In this document: positions 8,891 to 17,377 of the stretch, one piece after another
Position numbering within the stretch: position 1 is the stretch's first letter
Layout of the letters: each line of letters opens with the position of its first letter
NCBI RefSeq assembly: GCF_002218005.2
Contig: NZ_AP018678.1
Span: 1,116,001 to 1,180,000 of the forward strand
Direction of reading: 5' to 3'
Length of the DNA: 64,000 bases
From: Vibrio algivorus
GTDB lineage: Bacteria > Pseudomonadota > Gammaproteobacteria > Enterobacterales > Vibrionaceae
Program-made: the position numbers and the translations under genes
The notes under the pieces: generated by a model
What the model saw: only the letters and a program-made list of their open reading frames with translations
Told to the model about the DNA's origin: nothing
Database searches by the model: none

Positions 8891-9838
8891 ATGGAAATCA
8901 CACAGTTAGACATTTTTTTTAAACGCATTAAAGAGCAATTACCAGTTTGCGAAGGAGAGATGCGTCGTTTATTTCACGGTCGTGGTCAAACTTTTCAAGG
9001 CTTAGAACAGATCACCGCAGACTGGGTTGGCAAGCAGCTGATCGTGACGTTATTTAAGCCAGTTGAAGATGACTTTAATCAAGTGTTGAAATTAGGATTA
9101 ACGGAGCTATTTGCTAGTGATGTCTGGCAATCGGCTGGTGGTATAGGGATCGGATTACAACACCGATATCAATATGGTGCGCCATTTGAAACGATTGCTG
9201 GCGAGATTAAAGAAAACACTATTGGTATTGAGAATGGTCTTAAATATCAGCTTGTACTCGGTAAAAACCAGAATATGGGTATTTTTCTAGATATGCGTTT
9301 AGGTCGTCAGTGGGTGCAAGAACGCTCGCAAGGTAAGCGCGTATTGAATCTGTTTGCTTATACCTGTGGCTTTTCAGTTGCAGCGAAAGCCGGTGGTGCC
9401 GATCAAGTGGTCAATGTAGATATGGCAAAAGGTGCGTTATCTCGAGGTCGAGATAATCATAGACTAAATGAACATGATATGTCGGATGTGACTTTCATGG
9501 GCTACGATATATTTCGTTCTTGGGGGAAAATTACCAAATATGGCCCTTATGATTTAGTGATTATCGATCCACCATCTTTTCAAAAGGGAAGCTTTGCTTT
9601 AACCAAAGATTACAAACGAATCTTACGTAAACTACCTACGTTATTGAATGAAGGTGGTGAAGTGTTTGCGTGTGTGAACTCTCCGGTAGTGAGTGAAGAT
9701 TTTTTGATTGATTCAATGGCAGAAGAAGCACCAGAATTGAGGTTTGTTGAGCGATTAGCAAATCCAGAAGAATTTGCAGATGTTGATGAGCAAGCCAGTT
9801 TGAAGGTAATGATATTTTCATCAAAACCTGAAAGTTAA
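8891..9838 (+). CDS. Class I SAM-dependent methyltransferase, RlmI/RlmK-like
   Basis: Cytoplasmic methyltransferase of 315 residues resembling the catalytic half of the 23S rRNA cytosine/guanine methyltransferases RlmI and RlmKL. The SAM-binding motif I is VLNLFAYTCGFSVAA, followed by an acidic VNVDMAKGAL (motif II) and the DPPSF catalytic loop (motif IV, about residue 226). The stretch FLDMRLGRQWV just before motif I is typical of the family. No N-terminal PUA domain is evident, so it is shorter than RlmI. It follows the pseudouridine synthase by 18 bases, suggesting a small rRNA-modification operon. The modified base is not known. Confidence 0.85.
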   Translation: MEITQLDIFFKRIKEQLPVCEGEMRRLFHGRGQTFQGLEQITADWVGKQLIVTLFKPVEDDFNQVLKLGLTELFASDVWQSAGGIGIGLQHRYQYGAPFETIAGEIKENTIGIENGLKYQLVLGKNQNMGIFLDMRLGRQWVQERSQGKRVLNLFAYTCGFSVAAKAGGADQVVNVDMAKGALSRGRDNHRLNEHDMSDVTFMGYDIFRSWGKITKYGPYDLVIIDPPSFQKGSFALTKDYKRILRKLPTLLNEGGEVFACVNSPVVSEDFLIDSMAEEAPELRFVERLANPEEFADVDEQASLKVMIFSSKPES

Positions 9839-9928
9839 CCGGCTGAATTTTGGGTGAATTCTTACTGGTAATATTTTTAAAATGAGGCATGATTAAAAGA
9901 AAACAATATGAATCAAGGAAGATAACCT

Positions 9929-10138
9929 ATGCCATTAGCTCAATGCCCTATATGTGAGAAATCGATATCAAAACGAGCGTATGCTTGCCCTGGTTGTGGT
10001 GAGCCTGATCCATTTCATCGCCGAGTTAAATTTAAGGCATTGTCGACAGTATTGTGGATTGCAGCAATTGTCGGCGGGCTATACCTGTTTTGGGTCTACG
10101 GCCTACCTATGCTGATTGATTTGGCTCATAAGTTATAA
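9929..10138 (+). CDS. Small zinc-ribbon membrane protein
   Basis: A 69-residue protein with an N-terminal zinc ribbon made of two CxxC pairs (CPIC at residues 6-9, CPGC at 20-23) and one hydrophobic helix (about residues 38-60). AAGGAAG precedes the ATG. Such small proteins with a zinc ribbon plus a single membrane span are common in Vibrio, but their role is unknown. It stands alone, 90 bases after the methyltransferase gene and ahead of a convergent terminator. Confidence 0.75.
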   Translation: MPLAQCPICEKSISKRAYACPGCGEPDPFHRRVKFKALSTVLWIAAIVGGLYLFWVYGLPMLIDLAHKL

Positions 10139-10140
10139 AA

Positions 10141-10175
10141 TTAATCCCCTAATGAAAAAATCGTTAGGGGGTTAA
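10141..10175. terminator. Probable terminator between convergent genes
   Basis: TTAATCCCCTAA (10141-10152) pairs with TTAGGGGGTTAA (10164-10175). The stem is strong but the T run is poor. It sits just after the zinc-ribbon gene and before the stop of the minus-strand lipoprotein gene. Confidence 0.6.
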
Positions 10176-10204
10176 TTATACTTGGTTATTCACTCGAGTT
10201 TCGA

Positions 10205-10603
10205 TTAACTTTTATTTTCTACTTGCTGACAAGTTTGTTCGCTAATACTTTCCTCAACGAGCATTTGTCCTCGTTCGCTACGAATGGTGACCTTATAAAT
10301 CACACCTTTTTTCAAAACAGAACGGACTTCATTACTTTTACAGTAAGTTTTTATACTTGCGTCGACTAAAGCAGTTGGTGAAACAGTCCCTGAACTGTTG
10401 TAAATCATCAGTAGTTCAACAACATTTTTATTTGATTTTGCACTCATTACATTCAGTGGGCCGATTTTGTATGGTAGGCCAGCTTCAATTACGCTAGCTC
10501 GATGGTCAGCCATCATTTCTACTTCACTTGGCGTTGACGAACAACCAAGCAATAGAGTGGCACTGAGTAGAGCGAGTAGGGGTGTTTTCAAAGACATCTT
10601 CAT
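10205..10603 (-). CDS. Lipoprotein, probable type II secretion pilotin (AspS/GspS-beta family)
   Basis: A 132-residue lipoprotein: signal peptide with lipobox LLLGC (cysteine at about residue 21), then a compact domain of about 110 residues with two further cysteines (TYCKSN and SEQTCQQ) that could form a disulphide. Size, the lipid anchor, two later cysteines and the stretch YKIGPLNVMSA fit the AspS pilotin family of Vibrio, which guides the secretin of the type II secretion system to the outer membrane. No other secretion genes are here, as expected for this pilotin, which is encoded apart. It overlaps the end of yciI by 4 bases, so the two are translated from one message. The pilotin assignment is by resemblance only. 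Confidence 0.6.
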   Translation of the reverse strand: MKMSLKTPLLALLSATLLLGCSSTPSEVEMMADHRASVIEAGLPYKIGPLNVMSAKSNKNVVELLMIYNSSGTVSPTALVDASIKTYCKSNEVRSVLKKGVIYKVTIRSERGQMLVEESISEQTCQQVENKS

Positions 10604-10902
10604 GATGGTAATACTTTCTTAAATGGTTTGACGATAACTTTGTTATAAACGCCAGCTTCGATATAAGGGTCAGCGTCTGCCCATGATTTAGCATCATCAA
10701 GAGAATTAAATTCTGCAATCACAGTTGAACCGGTAAAGCCTGCTTCACCTGGATTATCTGAGTCAATCGCAGGCATTGGACCAGCCACTAATAAGCGACC
10801 TTCTTCTTGTAATTGAACTAGGCGAGCTAAGTGACGATCACGAACACTCATTCTCTTTTCTAATGAGTTCTCAACATCCTGAGAAAAAATAACATACCAC
10901 AT
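10600..10902 (-). CDS. yciI: YciI family protein
   Basis: A 100-residue protein of the YciI-like (dimeric alpha/beta barrel) family, related in fold to muconolactone isomerases. Family residues seen include the MWYVIFSQD start, RDRHLARLVQLQEEGRLL with the conserved histidine, a GPMP turn, and DPYIEAGVY near the end. Its reaction is not established; a His/Asp pair suggests an enzymatic role. It heads the pair with the lipoprotein gene (4-base overlap) and lies near yciA and yciB, a neighbourhood also found beside trp in enterobacteria. Confidence 0.85.
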   Translation of the reverse strand: MWYVIFSQDVENSLEKRMSVRDRHLARLVQLQEEGRLLVAGPMPAIDSDNPGEAGFTGSTVIAEFNSLDDAKSWADADPYIEAGVYNKVIVKPFKKVLPS

Positions 10903-10955
10903 GGGAAGAGTCCTTTATGTTGAAATTCAAGGTAAGGGGTTAATATACGCGGCTC

Positions 10956-11008
10956 AAAAAAATAAGGCTACCATTTGGCAGTAAAACTGCGCTTGATAGC
11001 CTTATTTT
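10956..11008 (-). terminator. Terminator after yciA
   Basis: On the minus strand AAAATAAGGCTA pairs with TAGCCTTATTTT, with an inner GCAG/CTGC stem, and ends in a run of seven T. It lies 43 bases after the yciA stop. Confidence 0.85.
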
Positions 11009-11050
11009 GTGTTGTATACCCAAGTAGCGTCAGGGATAAACAGGTTAATG

Positions 11051-11449
11051 TTATTCCGGTTTTACTGCGCGAGGCTTACCATCTGCATCAATAGCAACGT
11101 AGTTAAAGGTGGCTTCACAAACTTTATTCTTTTCACCTACACCATCTAGGCCAACAGATTTAACCCATACTTCTAGTGCGATAGACATTGAAGTACGACC
11201 AACCTTGATGCATTCACCATAACAGCAAACTACATCCCCGACTTTTACTGGTTGCTTGAAAGTGATACTAGAAACAGAAACTGTCACGACGCGGCTGTTG
11301 GAAAGTTCTTTGGCTAAAATAGCGCCGGCTAAATCGAGTTGAGACATGATCCAGCCACCAAAAATATCACCATTGGCATTGGTATCGGCAGGCATTGCAA
11401 GAGTACGAAGTACCATAGAACCACGAGGGGGCTGAGGTTGAGAGCTCAT
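11051..11449 (-). CDS. yciA: Acyl-CoA thioesterase YciA
   Basis: Cytoplasmic hot-dog-fold thioesterase, 132 residues, that hydrolyses a wide range of acyl-CoA esters. The hot-dog helix region NGDIFGGWIMSQLDLAG (about residues 26-42) carries the conserved asparagine and aspartate of the active site. VTVSVSSITFKQPVKVGD and the later GRTSMSIALEVWV strand match YciA. The gene has its own terminator downstream and lies between yciI and yciB. A pair of palindromic features separates it from yciB. Confidence 0.9.
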   Translation of the reverse strand: MSSQPQPPRGSMVLRTLAMPADTNANGDIFGGWIMSQLDLAGAILAKELSNSRVVTVSVSSITFKQPVKVGDVVCCYGECIKVGRTSMSIALEVWVKSVGLDGVGEKNKVCEATFNYVAIDADGKPRAVKPE

Positions 11450-11461
11450 AATATGTCCTAA

Positions 11462-11526
11462 ATAAAAAATTCCATTACTGTTATACCCAATTCACTTGGG
11501 AGTATAAATTATGACAGTAATGGAAT
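11462..11526 (-). terminator. Long-stem terminator after yciB
   Basis: On the minus strand a perfect 13-base stem (11514-11526 with 11469-11481, ATTCCATTACTGT with ACAGTAATGGAAT) is followed by six T. Inside the loop sits a second palindrome with arms TATACCC/GGGAGTATA, related to the family A repeats described elsewhere in this window. Confidence 0.8.
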
Positions 11527-11566
11527 TACAATCAACTAATCATCAGGCTATATGCCTATAGTTTAC

Positions 11567-12109
11567 TCAGCTTTCTTCTTTATTTTCTTTAGGCATATGC
11601 TTGTAAACATAAATACCTGAAAGAATGGTGAAAGCGAAAGTGGCGATTAACAGGCCAAAGACTTTAAAGTTTACCCATACATCAAGTGGTAATTCGTAAG
11701 CAACGTAGATATTTAACGCTGCACATACTGCAAAGAAGCCAATCCAAGCAAGGTTCACTCGTTTCCATACGCTATTTGGGACGGTGATTTCTTTGCTTAG
11801 CATGCCTTTAATCACAGGTTTACCTAGGTAATCCATTACAAATAAACCAATCGCGAATAAGGCATAAATGACAGTGACTTTCCATTTGATGAAGTTGTCG
11901 TTATGGAAAAACAATGTCATGCCACCAAAAATAGCCACCATTGCAAAAGTAATGAGCTGCATTTTTTCTACTTTTTTATATAAGAAATAGATAACGCCAA
12001 TTTGGATCGCGGTTGCGACAATTAAGGCACCTGTTGCGACATAGATATCATAGCTTTTGTAGAGAAAGAAAAAGATGATAAGAGGGATAAAATCAATAAG
12101 TTGTTTCAT
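11567..12109 (-). CDS. yciB: Inner membrane protein YciB (septation protein A family)
   Basis: A 180-residue inner-membrane protein with about five hydrophobic helices and family stretches such as MKQLIDFIPLIIFFFLYK at the start and NFKVFGLL near the end. In E. coli and Shigella, YciB/IspZ takes part in cell-envelope synthesis and septum formation and interacts with elongation and division proteins. Its exact biochemistry is unsettled. The gene order yciB-yciA-yciI beside trp is conserved with enterobacteria. Confidence 0.9.
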   Translation of the reverse strand: MKQLIDFIPLIIFFFLYKSYDIYVATGALIVATAIQIGVIYFLYKKVEKMQLITFAMVAIFGGMTLFFHNDNFIKWKVTVIYALFAIGLFVMDYLGKPVIKGMLSKEITVPNSVWKRVNLAWIGFFAVCAALNIYVAYELPLDVWVNFKVFGLLIATFAFTILSGIYVYKHMPKENKEES

Positions 12110-12244
12110 GCTTGACCATATATTAAGTAATAGCGTTTAAAATTACTGCTGCGATAAAATTAAAGTATCTGCAACAGTAAATACAGATGTAGTCCAGTCT
12201 ACCCAATCGCCGCAGAATGAAAACCGTTTAGAGATGTTTTGCTA

Positions 12245-12270
12245 CAAAAAAGAGCCATCAGGCCCTTTTA
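12245..12270 (-). terminator. Terminator of the trp operon
   Basis: On the minus strand AAAGGGCC pairs with GGCTCTTT (one G-T pair) around the tetraloop TGAT, then six T. It lies about 30 bases past the trpA stop. Confidence 0.85.
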
Positions 12271-12301
12271 AAGTTATATACATTCAAATCATTAATAATG
12301 A

Positions 12302-13108
12302 TTACTTTTGAGTGGCGGCTTTCATCGCTTTTACAAAATCCCCAAGCTCGCTGAGCATCGTATCTGACTGTTCTAGGTTACGTTCAATAATTTTCACTAC
12401 CGCTGAACCTGAAATCGCGCCTGCTGCTCCTGCTTGGATCGCTTCTGAAACTTGAGTTGGTTCTGATATGCCAAATCCTAGAATAGCCGGTGGCGCATCA
12501 AATTGATTTAAACGTTCAAGCAACTCATGAACAGGCATTCCAGCTTTGGTTTCCGTACCCGTTACACCTGCGCGAGATAGTAGGTAGGTATAACCTCCGC
12601 CGAGGTTTGCAACTTGCTCTAGTGTTTCAGGGCTACCATTTGGCGGCGCAATAAAGATGGGATGAATACCATGTGCTTTGGCTGCTTTTACAAATGGTTC
12701 ACTTTCACCGGTTGGAACATCGGCAACCAACACGGAATCAACACCAGCTTGTTGGCAGCGAGCATAGAAATCATCTAGGCCGCGTACGTACACGAGATTG
12801 GCATAAACGAGTAAACCAATTGGTGTGTCTGGATGTTGTGCACGAATTTTACTGATTAAATCAAAACAGATACTTGGCGTTGTATTCGATTCTAATGCAC
12901 GAATATTGGCACCTTGAATTGTTGGACCATCAGCGGAAGGATCAGAAAAAGGAAAGCCTAACTCTAACGCATCGGCACCCGCATCGACTAAGGTCTGAAT
13001 AATCGCCAATGATTGCTCAGGGTTAGGATCGCCAATGGTGACGAAAGGAACAAATGCACCTTGATTCTTTTTATTGAGCTGAGTAAATAATTGCTGATAA
13101 CGGTCCAT
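12302..13108 (-). CDS. trpA: Tryptophan synthase alpha chain
   Basis: TIM-barrel subunit, 268 residues, cleaving indole-3-glycerol phosphate to indole and glyceraldehyde-3-phosphate. The catalytic glutamate is in ALELGFPFSDPSADGP (Glu at about residue 49; aspartate of FSDP at about 56-60). The phosphate-binding loop GFGISEPTQV is near residue 213. The start codon overlaps the trpB stop by one base (TAATG), a translational-coupling arrangement that favours equal amounts of the alpha2-beta2 subunits. Last gene of the operon. Confidence 0.96.
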   Translation of the reverse strand: MDRYQQLFTQLNKKNQGAFVPFVTIGDPNPEQSLAIIQTLVDAGADALELGFPFSDPSADGPTIQGANIRALESNTTPSICFDLISKIRAQHPDTPIGLLVYANLVYVRGLDDFYARCQQAGVDSVLVADVPTGESEPFVKAAKAHGIHPIFIAPPNGSPETLEQVANLGGGYTYLLSRAGVTGTETKAGMPVHELLERLNQFDAPPAILGFGISEPTQVSEAIQAGAAGAISGSAVVKIIERNLEQSDTMLSELGDFVKAMKAATQK

Positions 13109-14298
13109 TATTCCGCTCCTTTCTCATCTAAAATCGCTTGTACTGTGAAGATATCTTTATCACCACGACCTGATAGGTTTACGACTAACAATTGTTCTTT
13201 TTCTGGTTCGTTTTGCGCCATTTTTACCGCGTAAGCAAGAGCATGGGCCGATTCTAGAGCAGGGATAATACCTTCATTACGCGCCAAGCTTTGGAAGCAA
13301 TCAAGAGCTTCATCATCGGTGATTGATTCATACTGAGCACGGCCAATTGAGTTCAAATGAGCGTGTTGTGGGCCGACTGATGGAAAGTCTAACCCGGCTG
13401 ATACAGAGTAAGACTCTTCAATTTGGCCATTTTCATCTTGCATCAATGGTGATTTCATCCCAAAGAAAATTCCGGTAGTACCATGTTTAAGTGGTGCGCC
13501 ATGTTGGTCGGTATCAATACCTTTACCGGCAGGCTCTACACCAATTAGGCGAACATCGGCTTCTTCAATGAAATCGGCAAACATACCAATCGCATTTGAG
13601 CCACCACCGACACAAGCAATTACTGCATCTGGTAATCGACCTTCACGAGCAAGAATTTGATTTTTGGTTTCTTCACCAATCATGCGTTGGAATTCACGCA
13701 CTATGGTTGGGAAAGGGTGTGGACCAGCAGCAGTACCAAGTAGGTAGTGCGCTTTATCATAGCTGGCAGACCAATCACGTAATGCTTCATTACACGCATC
13801 TTTTAAGGTTGCAGAACCTGAATGTACAGGGATCACTTCAGCGCCCATCATGCGCATGCGGAAAACGTTCGGGCTTTGACGCTCAACATCTTTTGCACCC
13901 ATATAGACTTTGCATTTTAAATCTAGCAAAGCACAAGCCAGAGCAGTGGCAACACCGTGTTGACCTGCACCGGTTTCTGCAATGATTTCTTTTTTACCCA
14001 TGCGCTTAGCCAATAGAGCTTGGCCAAGTACTTGGTTGGTTTTATGTGCACCACCGTGTAGTAGGTCTTCGCGCTTTAGGTACAGTTTGGTTTTGGTGCC
14101 TTTTGTCATGTTGCGACATAAAGTTAATGCAGTAGGGCGGCCTGCATATTCTTGCAGTAATCCCATAAACTCAGCTTGAAATTCAGGATCTTGTTGAGCA
14201 TCAATAAACGCTTGTTCAAGTTGGTCCAGAGCTGGAACTAAAATTTGTGGTACATATTGCCCACCGTACTCACCAAAATAGGCATCTAACTTAGCCAT
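13108..14298 (-). CDS. trpB: Tryptophan synthase beta chain
   Basis: PLP enzyme, 396 residues, condensing indole with serine to tryptophan in complex with TrpA. The cofactor lysine is Lys86 in GGAHKTNQV. The serine-phosphate site GGGSNAIG is near residue 230. Conserved EYGGQYVPQ at the start and LSGRGDKD at the end are complete, so the protein is full length. It is followed by trpA with a one-base overlap and preceded by trpCF with a 57-base gap. Confidence 0.97.
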   Translation of the reverse strand: MAKLDAYFGEYGGQYVPQILVPALDQLEQAFIDAQQDPEFQAEFMGLLQEYAGRPTALTLCRNMTKGTKTKLYLKREDLLHGGAHKTNQVLGQALLAKRMGKKEIIAETGAGQHGVATALACALLDLKCKVYMGAKDVERQSPNVFRMRMMGAEVIPVHSGSATLKDACNEALRDWSASYDKAHYLLGTAAGPHPFPTIVREFQRMIGEETKNQILAREGRLPDAVIACVGGGSNAIGMFADFIEEADVRLIGVEPAGKGIDTDQHGAPLKHGTTGIFFGMKSPLMQDENGQIEESYSVSAGLDFPSVGPQHAHLNSIGRAQYESITDDEALDCFQSLARNEGIIPALESAHALAYAVKMAQNEPEKEQLLVVNLSGRGDKDIFTVQAILDEKGAE

Positions 14299-14355
14299 AA
14301 AAATATAATCCTTGTTAATTATCAGTGACGGGTTATCAAGAGTCGTGTCATTGAT

Positions 14356-15741
14356 TTAATAATTTCTTAATGCCTGAAAAGCGGCTTGCAGTTTCTGTGG
14401 ATCTTTTTTACCGGGTTCACTTTCAACGCCAGAGTTAAGATCTAAACCGATACAACCAAGTTGTGCGGCTTCTTCGATATTATCCGGTGATAAGCCGCCT
14501 GCTATCATAATGCTTTGACGATGGCTAGTTGATGTATTGCCTTTATTTAAAAGGTCCCAATCAAAACTCATTCCAGTTCCTCCTGATTGATTACCTACTT
14601 GAGAATCTAATAAATGTTTATCGATGTGTTGTTCGAATAATGTTGGTAGCTGATCGGACACGCCATACGCTTTCCAAATTTTAACGCTTTTTGGTAGTAG
14701 TCGGCGCAATTCAGCGACTTGTACTTGTGTTTCTGCGCCGTGAAGTTGAACCGCTGCCAGACCCAGTTGATTAGCGGTTTGAGCCACTTCATCCATCGAC
14801 TGATTTTGAAACACACCAACATAATGTAACGGTGCGCCGCTCATTATCAAGCGTGCATCTTCTATGCTGACACGACGTTTAGATTTTGGAGCAAAAATTA
14901 GACCACCGTAAACACTACCAGAGCGGTAGGCTAAGTTAGCATCGTCTGGATGAGTCAATCCACAAACTTTGTTTTCACCTAGAATGACACGACGAACCGC
15001 CACTTCTAAGTTGTCTTCTGACATCAAAGAGCTACCGATTAAGAAACCATTAGCGAACAGTGATAGCTCTTTTACTTGCTGATGGTTGTGTATGCCTGAT
15101 TCAGAAATCACTACCGTATCTTTTGATAAACGAGGCGCGAGTTCTTTCGTTCGTTCAAGAGTAATAGATAGGTCGCGTAAATTACGGTTGTTAATACCGA
15201 CAACTGGCGCTTTTAATGCAATTGCACGTTCCAATTCTTCTTCATTACTGACTTCGGTTAAAATTCCTAAGTCTAATGAACGAGCCACTTGTGCTAGCTG
15301 CTGGTATTCTTGATCGTTAAGTACTGAAAGCATTAACAAAATCGCATCCGCTTGGTAATGGCGAGCAAGGTATACTTGGTACTCGTCGATCATAAAATCT
15401 TTACACAAGACAGGTTGAGTGACTTGCCTGCGGACTTGAGGTAAAAAATTGAAATCGCCCTGGAAGTATTTTTCATCGGTTAATACTGAAATGGCACTAG
15501 CGTGATTGGCGTAGACCGATGCAATGTAGTCTAAATTGAAATCTTCACGGATCAGGCCTTTTGATGGCGATGCCTTTTTGCACTCTAAAATGAATTCAGT
15601 CTTGCCAGTGTGCAACGCTTGATAAAAATCACGGTCGCTTGGCTGTAAATCTTGTTTGAATGATTCTAAAGGTTGCTGGGCTTTGCGTTCTTCGACCCAA
15701 ATGCGTTTATCCGCGACGATTTTTGCTAATACGGTTTCCAA
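14356..15741 (-). CDS. trpCF: Fused indole-3-glycerol phosphate synthase / phosphoribosylanthranilate isomerase
   Basis: Bifunctional cytoplasmic enzyme for two successive steps of tryptophan synthesis. The first half (to about residue 255) is the TrpC synthase, with FILECKKASPSKG and VLCKDFMID catalytic stretches. The second half is the TrpF isomerase, beginning at NKVCGLT (cysteine catalytic). The fusion is the gammaproteobacterial arrangement. I choose a TTG start at 15741 (METVLAKIVADK as in E. coli) because AGGAG lies 8 bases ahead and the frame then begins 10 bases past the trpD stop. An ATG at 15780 in the same frame would overlap trpD and add 13 residues unlike the family. Confidence 0.93.
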   Translation of the reverse strand: METVLAKIVADKRIWVEERKAQQPLESFKQDLQPSDRDFYQALHTGKTEFILECKKASPSKGLIREDFNLDYIASVYANHASAISVLTDEKYFQGDFNFLPQVRRQVTQPVLCKDFMIDEYQVYLARHYQADAILLMLSVLNDQEYQQLAQVARSLDLGILTEVSNEEELERAIALKAPVVGINNRNLRDLSITLERTKELAPRLSKDTVVISESGIHNHQQVKELSLFANGFLIGSSLMSEDNLEVAVRRVILGENKVCGLTHPDDANLAYRSGSVYGGLIFAPKSKRRVSIEDARLIMSGAPLHYVGVFQNQSMDEVAQTANQLGLAAVQLHGAETQVQVAELRRLLPKSVKIWKAYGVSDQLPTLFEQHIDKHLLDSQVGNQSGGTGMSFDWDLLNKGNTSTSHRQSIMIAGGLSPDNIEEAAQLGCIGLDLNSGVESEPGKKDPQKLQAAFQALRNY

Positions 15742-15751
15742 TTTTTTTCTC

Positions 15752-16756
15752 CTATCCGTGCGCGGCAAGTTGAGTAACAAGCTGGTACGCTTTACCTGAG
15801 TTCATTACATTAATGGCTTGTTGGGTATTGGCTTTTAAGTCTTCTTGACCAAATAGACGTAACAGTAGTGCAACATTAACTGCAACGGCAGATACTTGAG
15901 CTTCAGTTCCTTCGCCATTTAAAATTTTAGTGATAATGGCACGGTTCTCTTCTGGTTCGCCACCTTTAATTGCCTCAAGTGGGTGACAATTTACTCCAAA
16001 ATCTTCTGGCGTTAAGGTGTATTCAATAATTTCTCCGTTTACGATTTCATTTACCAGTGTTGGGCCATGAATCGCGACTTCATCAAGTCCACTACCATGT
16101 ACCACTGCAGCACGTTTCATGCCCATACTTGCCATGGTTTTGGCGATAGGGCGTACTAGGCTTTCATCATACACGCCCATTAATTCAATGTTTGGGCGAG
16201 CAGGATTAATTAAAGGGCCAAGTAAGTTAAAAATAGTGCGAGTCTTCATGGCTTGGCGTACCGGCATCGCGTGGCGTACACCTCCGTGATATTGCGGTGC
16301 GAATAAGAATGCTACCCCAATATTTTCAACCGCAGACTTTGTATCCTCTGGGCTCATTGCTAGGTTAATGCCAAAAGAGTCGAGTAGGTCAGAAGAGCCT
16401 GATTTACTCGATACACCACGGTTACCATGTTTGGCGATTTTTACCCCGCAAGCGGCAGCAACAAAAGCAGCAGTCGTTGAAATGTTGATGGTATTGGAAC
16501 CATCACCACCTGTGCCTACGATATCGGCAAAATCACCTTCAATCGCCGGGAATGGAGAAGCATTCACCAATAATGCTTGTGCAGCTCCGGCGATTTCTTG
16601 TGGCGTTTCGCCTTTAATTTTTAATGCGGTTAATACTGCGCCTAATAGAATCGGGTCCATTTCGCCTTTGATAATGGTATCAAATAGGGTGTGGCTTTCT
16701 TGTTCAGTTAAATCGCTCTGGGCATACAGTTTGTCGATGATATTTTGCATGGTCAT
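15752..16756 (-). CDS. trpD: Anthranilate phosphoribosyltransferase
   Basis: Transfers phosphoribose from PRPP to anthranilate; 334 residues. The PRPP-binding loop GTGGDGSNTINISTT (near residue 82) and KHGNRGVSSKSGSSD (near residue 109) are intact. Unlike E. coli, TrpD is not fused to the TrpG amidotransferase, which is a separate gene just upstream. The start at 16756 has AAGGA only 3 bases ahead; a second ATG at 16750 has better spacing, so the true start may be two codons later. Confidence 0.96.
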   Translation of the reverse strand: MTMQNIIDKLYAQSDLTEQESHTLFDTIIKGEMDPILLGAVLTALKIKGETPQEIAGAAQALLVNASPFPAIEGDFADIVGTGGDGSNTINISTTAAFVAAACGVKIAKHGNRGVSSKSGSSDLLDSFGINLAMSPEDTKSAVENIGVAFLFAPQYHGGVRHAMPVRQAMKTRTIFNLLGPLINPARPNIELMGVYDESLVRPIAKTMASMGMKRAAVVHGSGLDEVAIHGPTLVNEIVNGEIIEYTLTPEDFGVNCHPLEAIKGGEPEENRAIITKILNGEGTEAQVSAVAVNVALLLRLFGQEDLKANTQQAINVMNSGKAYQLVTQLAAHG

Positions 16757-16785
16757 GTCCTTATAATTCTTTCGTGGCTGACGGC

Positions 16786-17367
16786 TTATTTTTCTAAAGC
16801 CCAGCGGATCGTATTTTCAAGTAATGTTGCGCCATAAGTTGTCATGATGGATTCAGGGTGAAATTGAAAGCCACAGACTTTGTGATTTTCTTCAACGACA
16901 GACATGACTAACCCATCAACTTGCGCGGTTACTGTGAGCGCATCACTTACATGAGTAGCGACTAAAGAATGATAACGTGCTATCGCAAAAGGAGATGGAA
17001 GGTTTTGGTAGGTGGGGTGATTGTCATGCACCATCATTGATACTTTGCCATGAATGATTTCACCTGCACCAGCCACTGTGCCACCGTAGGCTTCAACAAT
17101 TGCTTGATGCCCTAGACAAATACCTATCATTGGTACTTTACCTTTTAAGCGTTGAATTAATTCTGGCATACAACCTGCTTCAGAAGGTGCGCCTGGTCCT
17201 GGTGAAAGTACAACTACTGGGTTTTCTAGTTGTTTAACCGCTTGTTCAATAGTTTCTGCGGATAAACTATTACGATAAATAGTAACCTCATGGCCTAGTG
17301 TGCGAAATTGGTCAACGAGGTTATAGGTGAATGAATCAAAGTTATCAATAAAAAGAATGTTCGCCAT
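16786..17367 (-). CDS. trpG: Anthranilate synthase glutamine amidotransferase subunit
   Basis: Class I glutamine amidotransferase, 193 residues, supplying ammonia to TrpE. The catalytic cysteine is in GICLGHQAI (about Cys83), and the His/Glu pair is in FQFHPES near the end. The oxyanion loop SPGPGAPSEAG is present. The start is MANILFIDNFDSFTYN at 17367; the frame is open further upstream into trpE but that extension does not resemble the family. It begins 10 bases after the trpE stop, as in many Vibrio operons with separate trpG. Confidence 0.96.
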   Translation of the reverse strand: MANILFIDNFDSFTYNLVDQFRTLGHEVTIYRNSLSAETIEQAVKQLENPVVVLSPGPGAPSEAGCMPELIQRLKGKVPMIGICLGHQAIVEAYGGTVAGAGEIIHGKVSMMVHDNHPTYQNLPSPFAIARYHSLVATHVSDALTVTAQVDGLVMSVVEENHKVCGFQFHPESIMTTYGATLLENTIRWALEK

Positions 17368-17377
17368 GATTATCACC

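Noticed and set aside
13596..13985. 129-codon plus-strand frame inside trpB
   Set aside because: It is antisense to an intact, highly conserved gene and shows no protein-family features.
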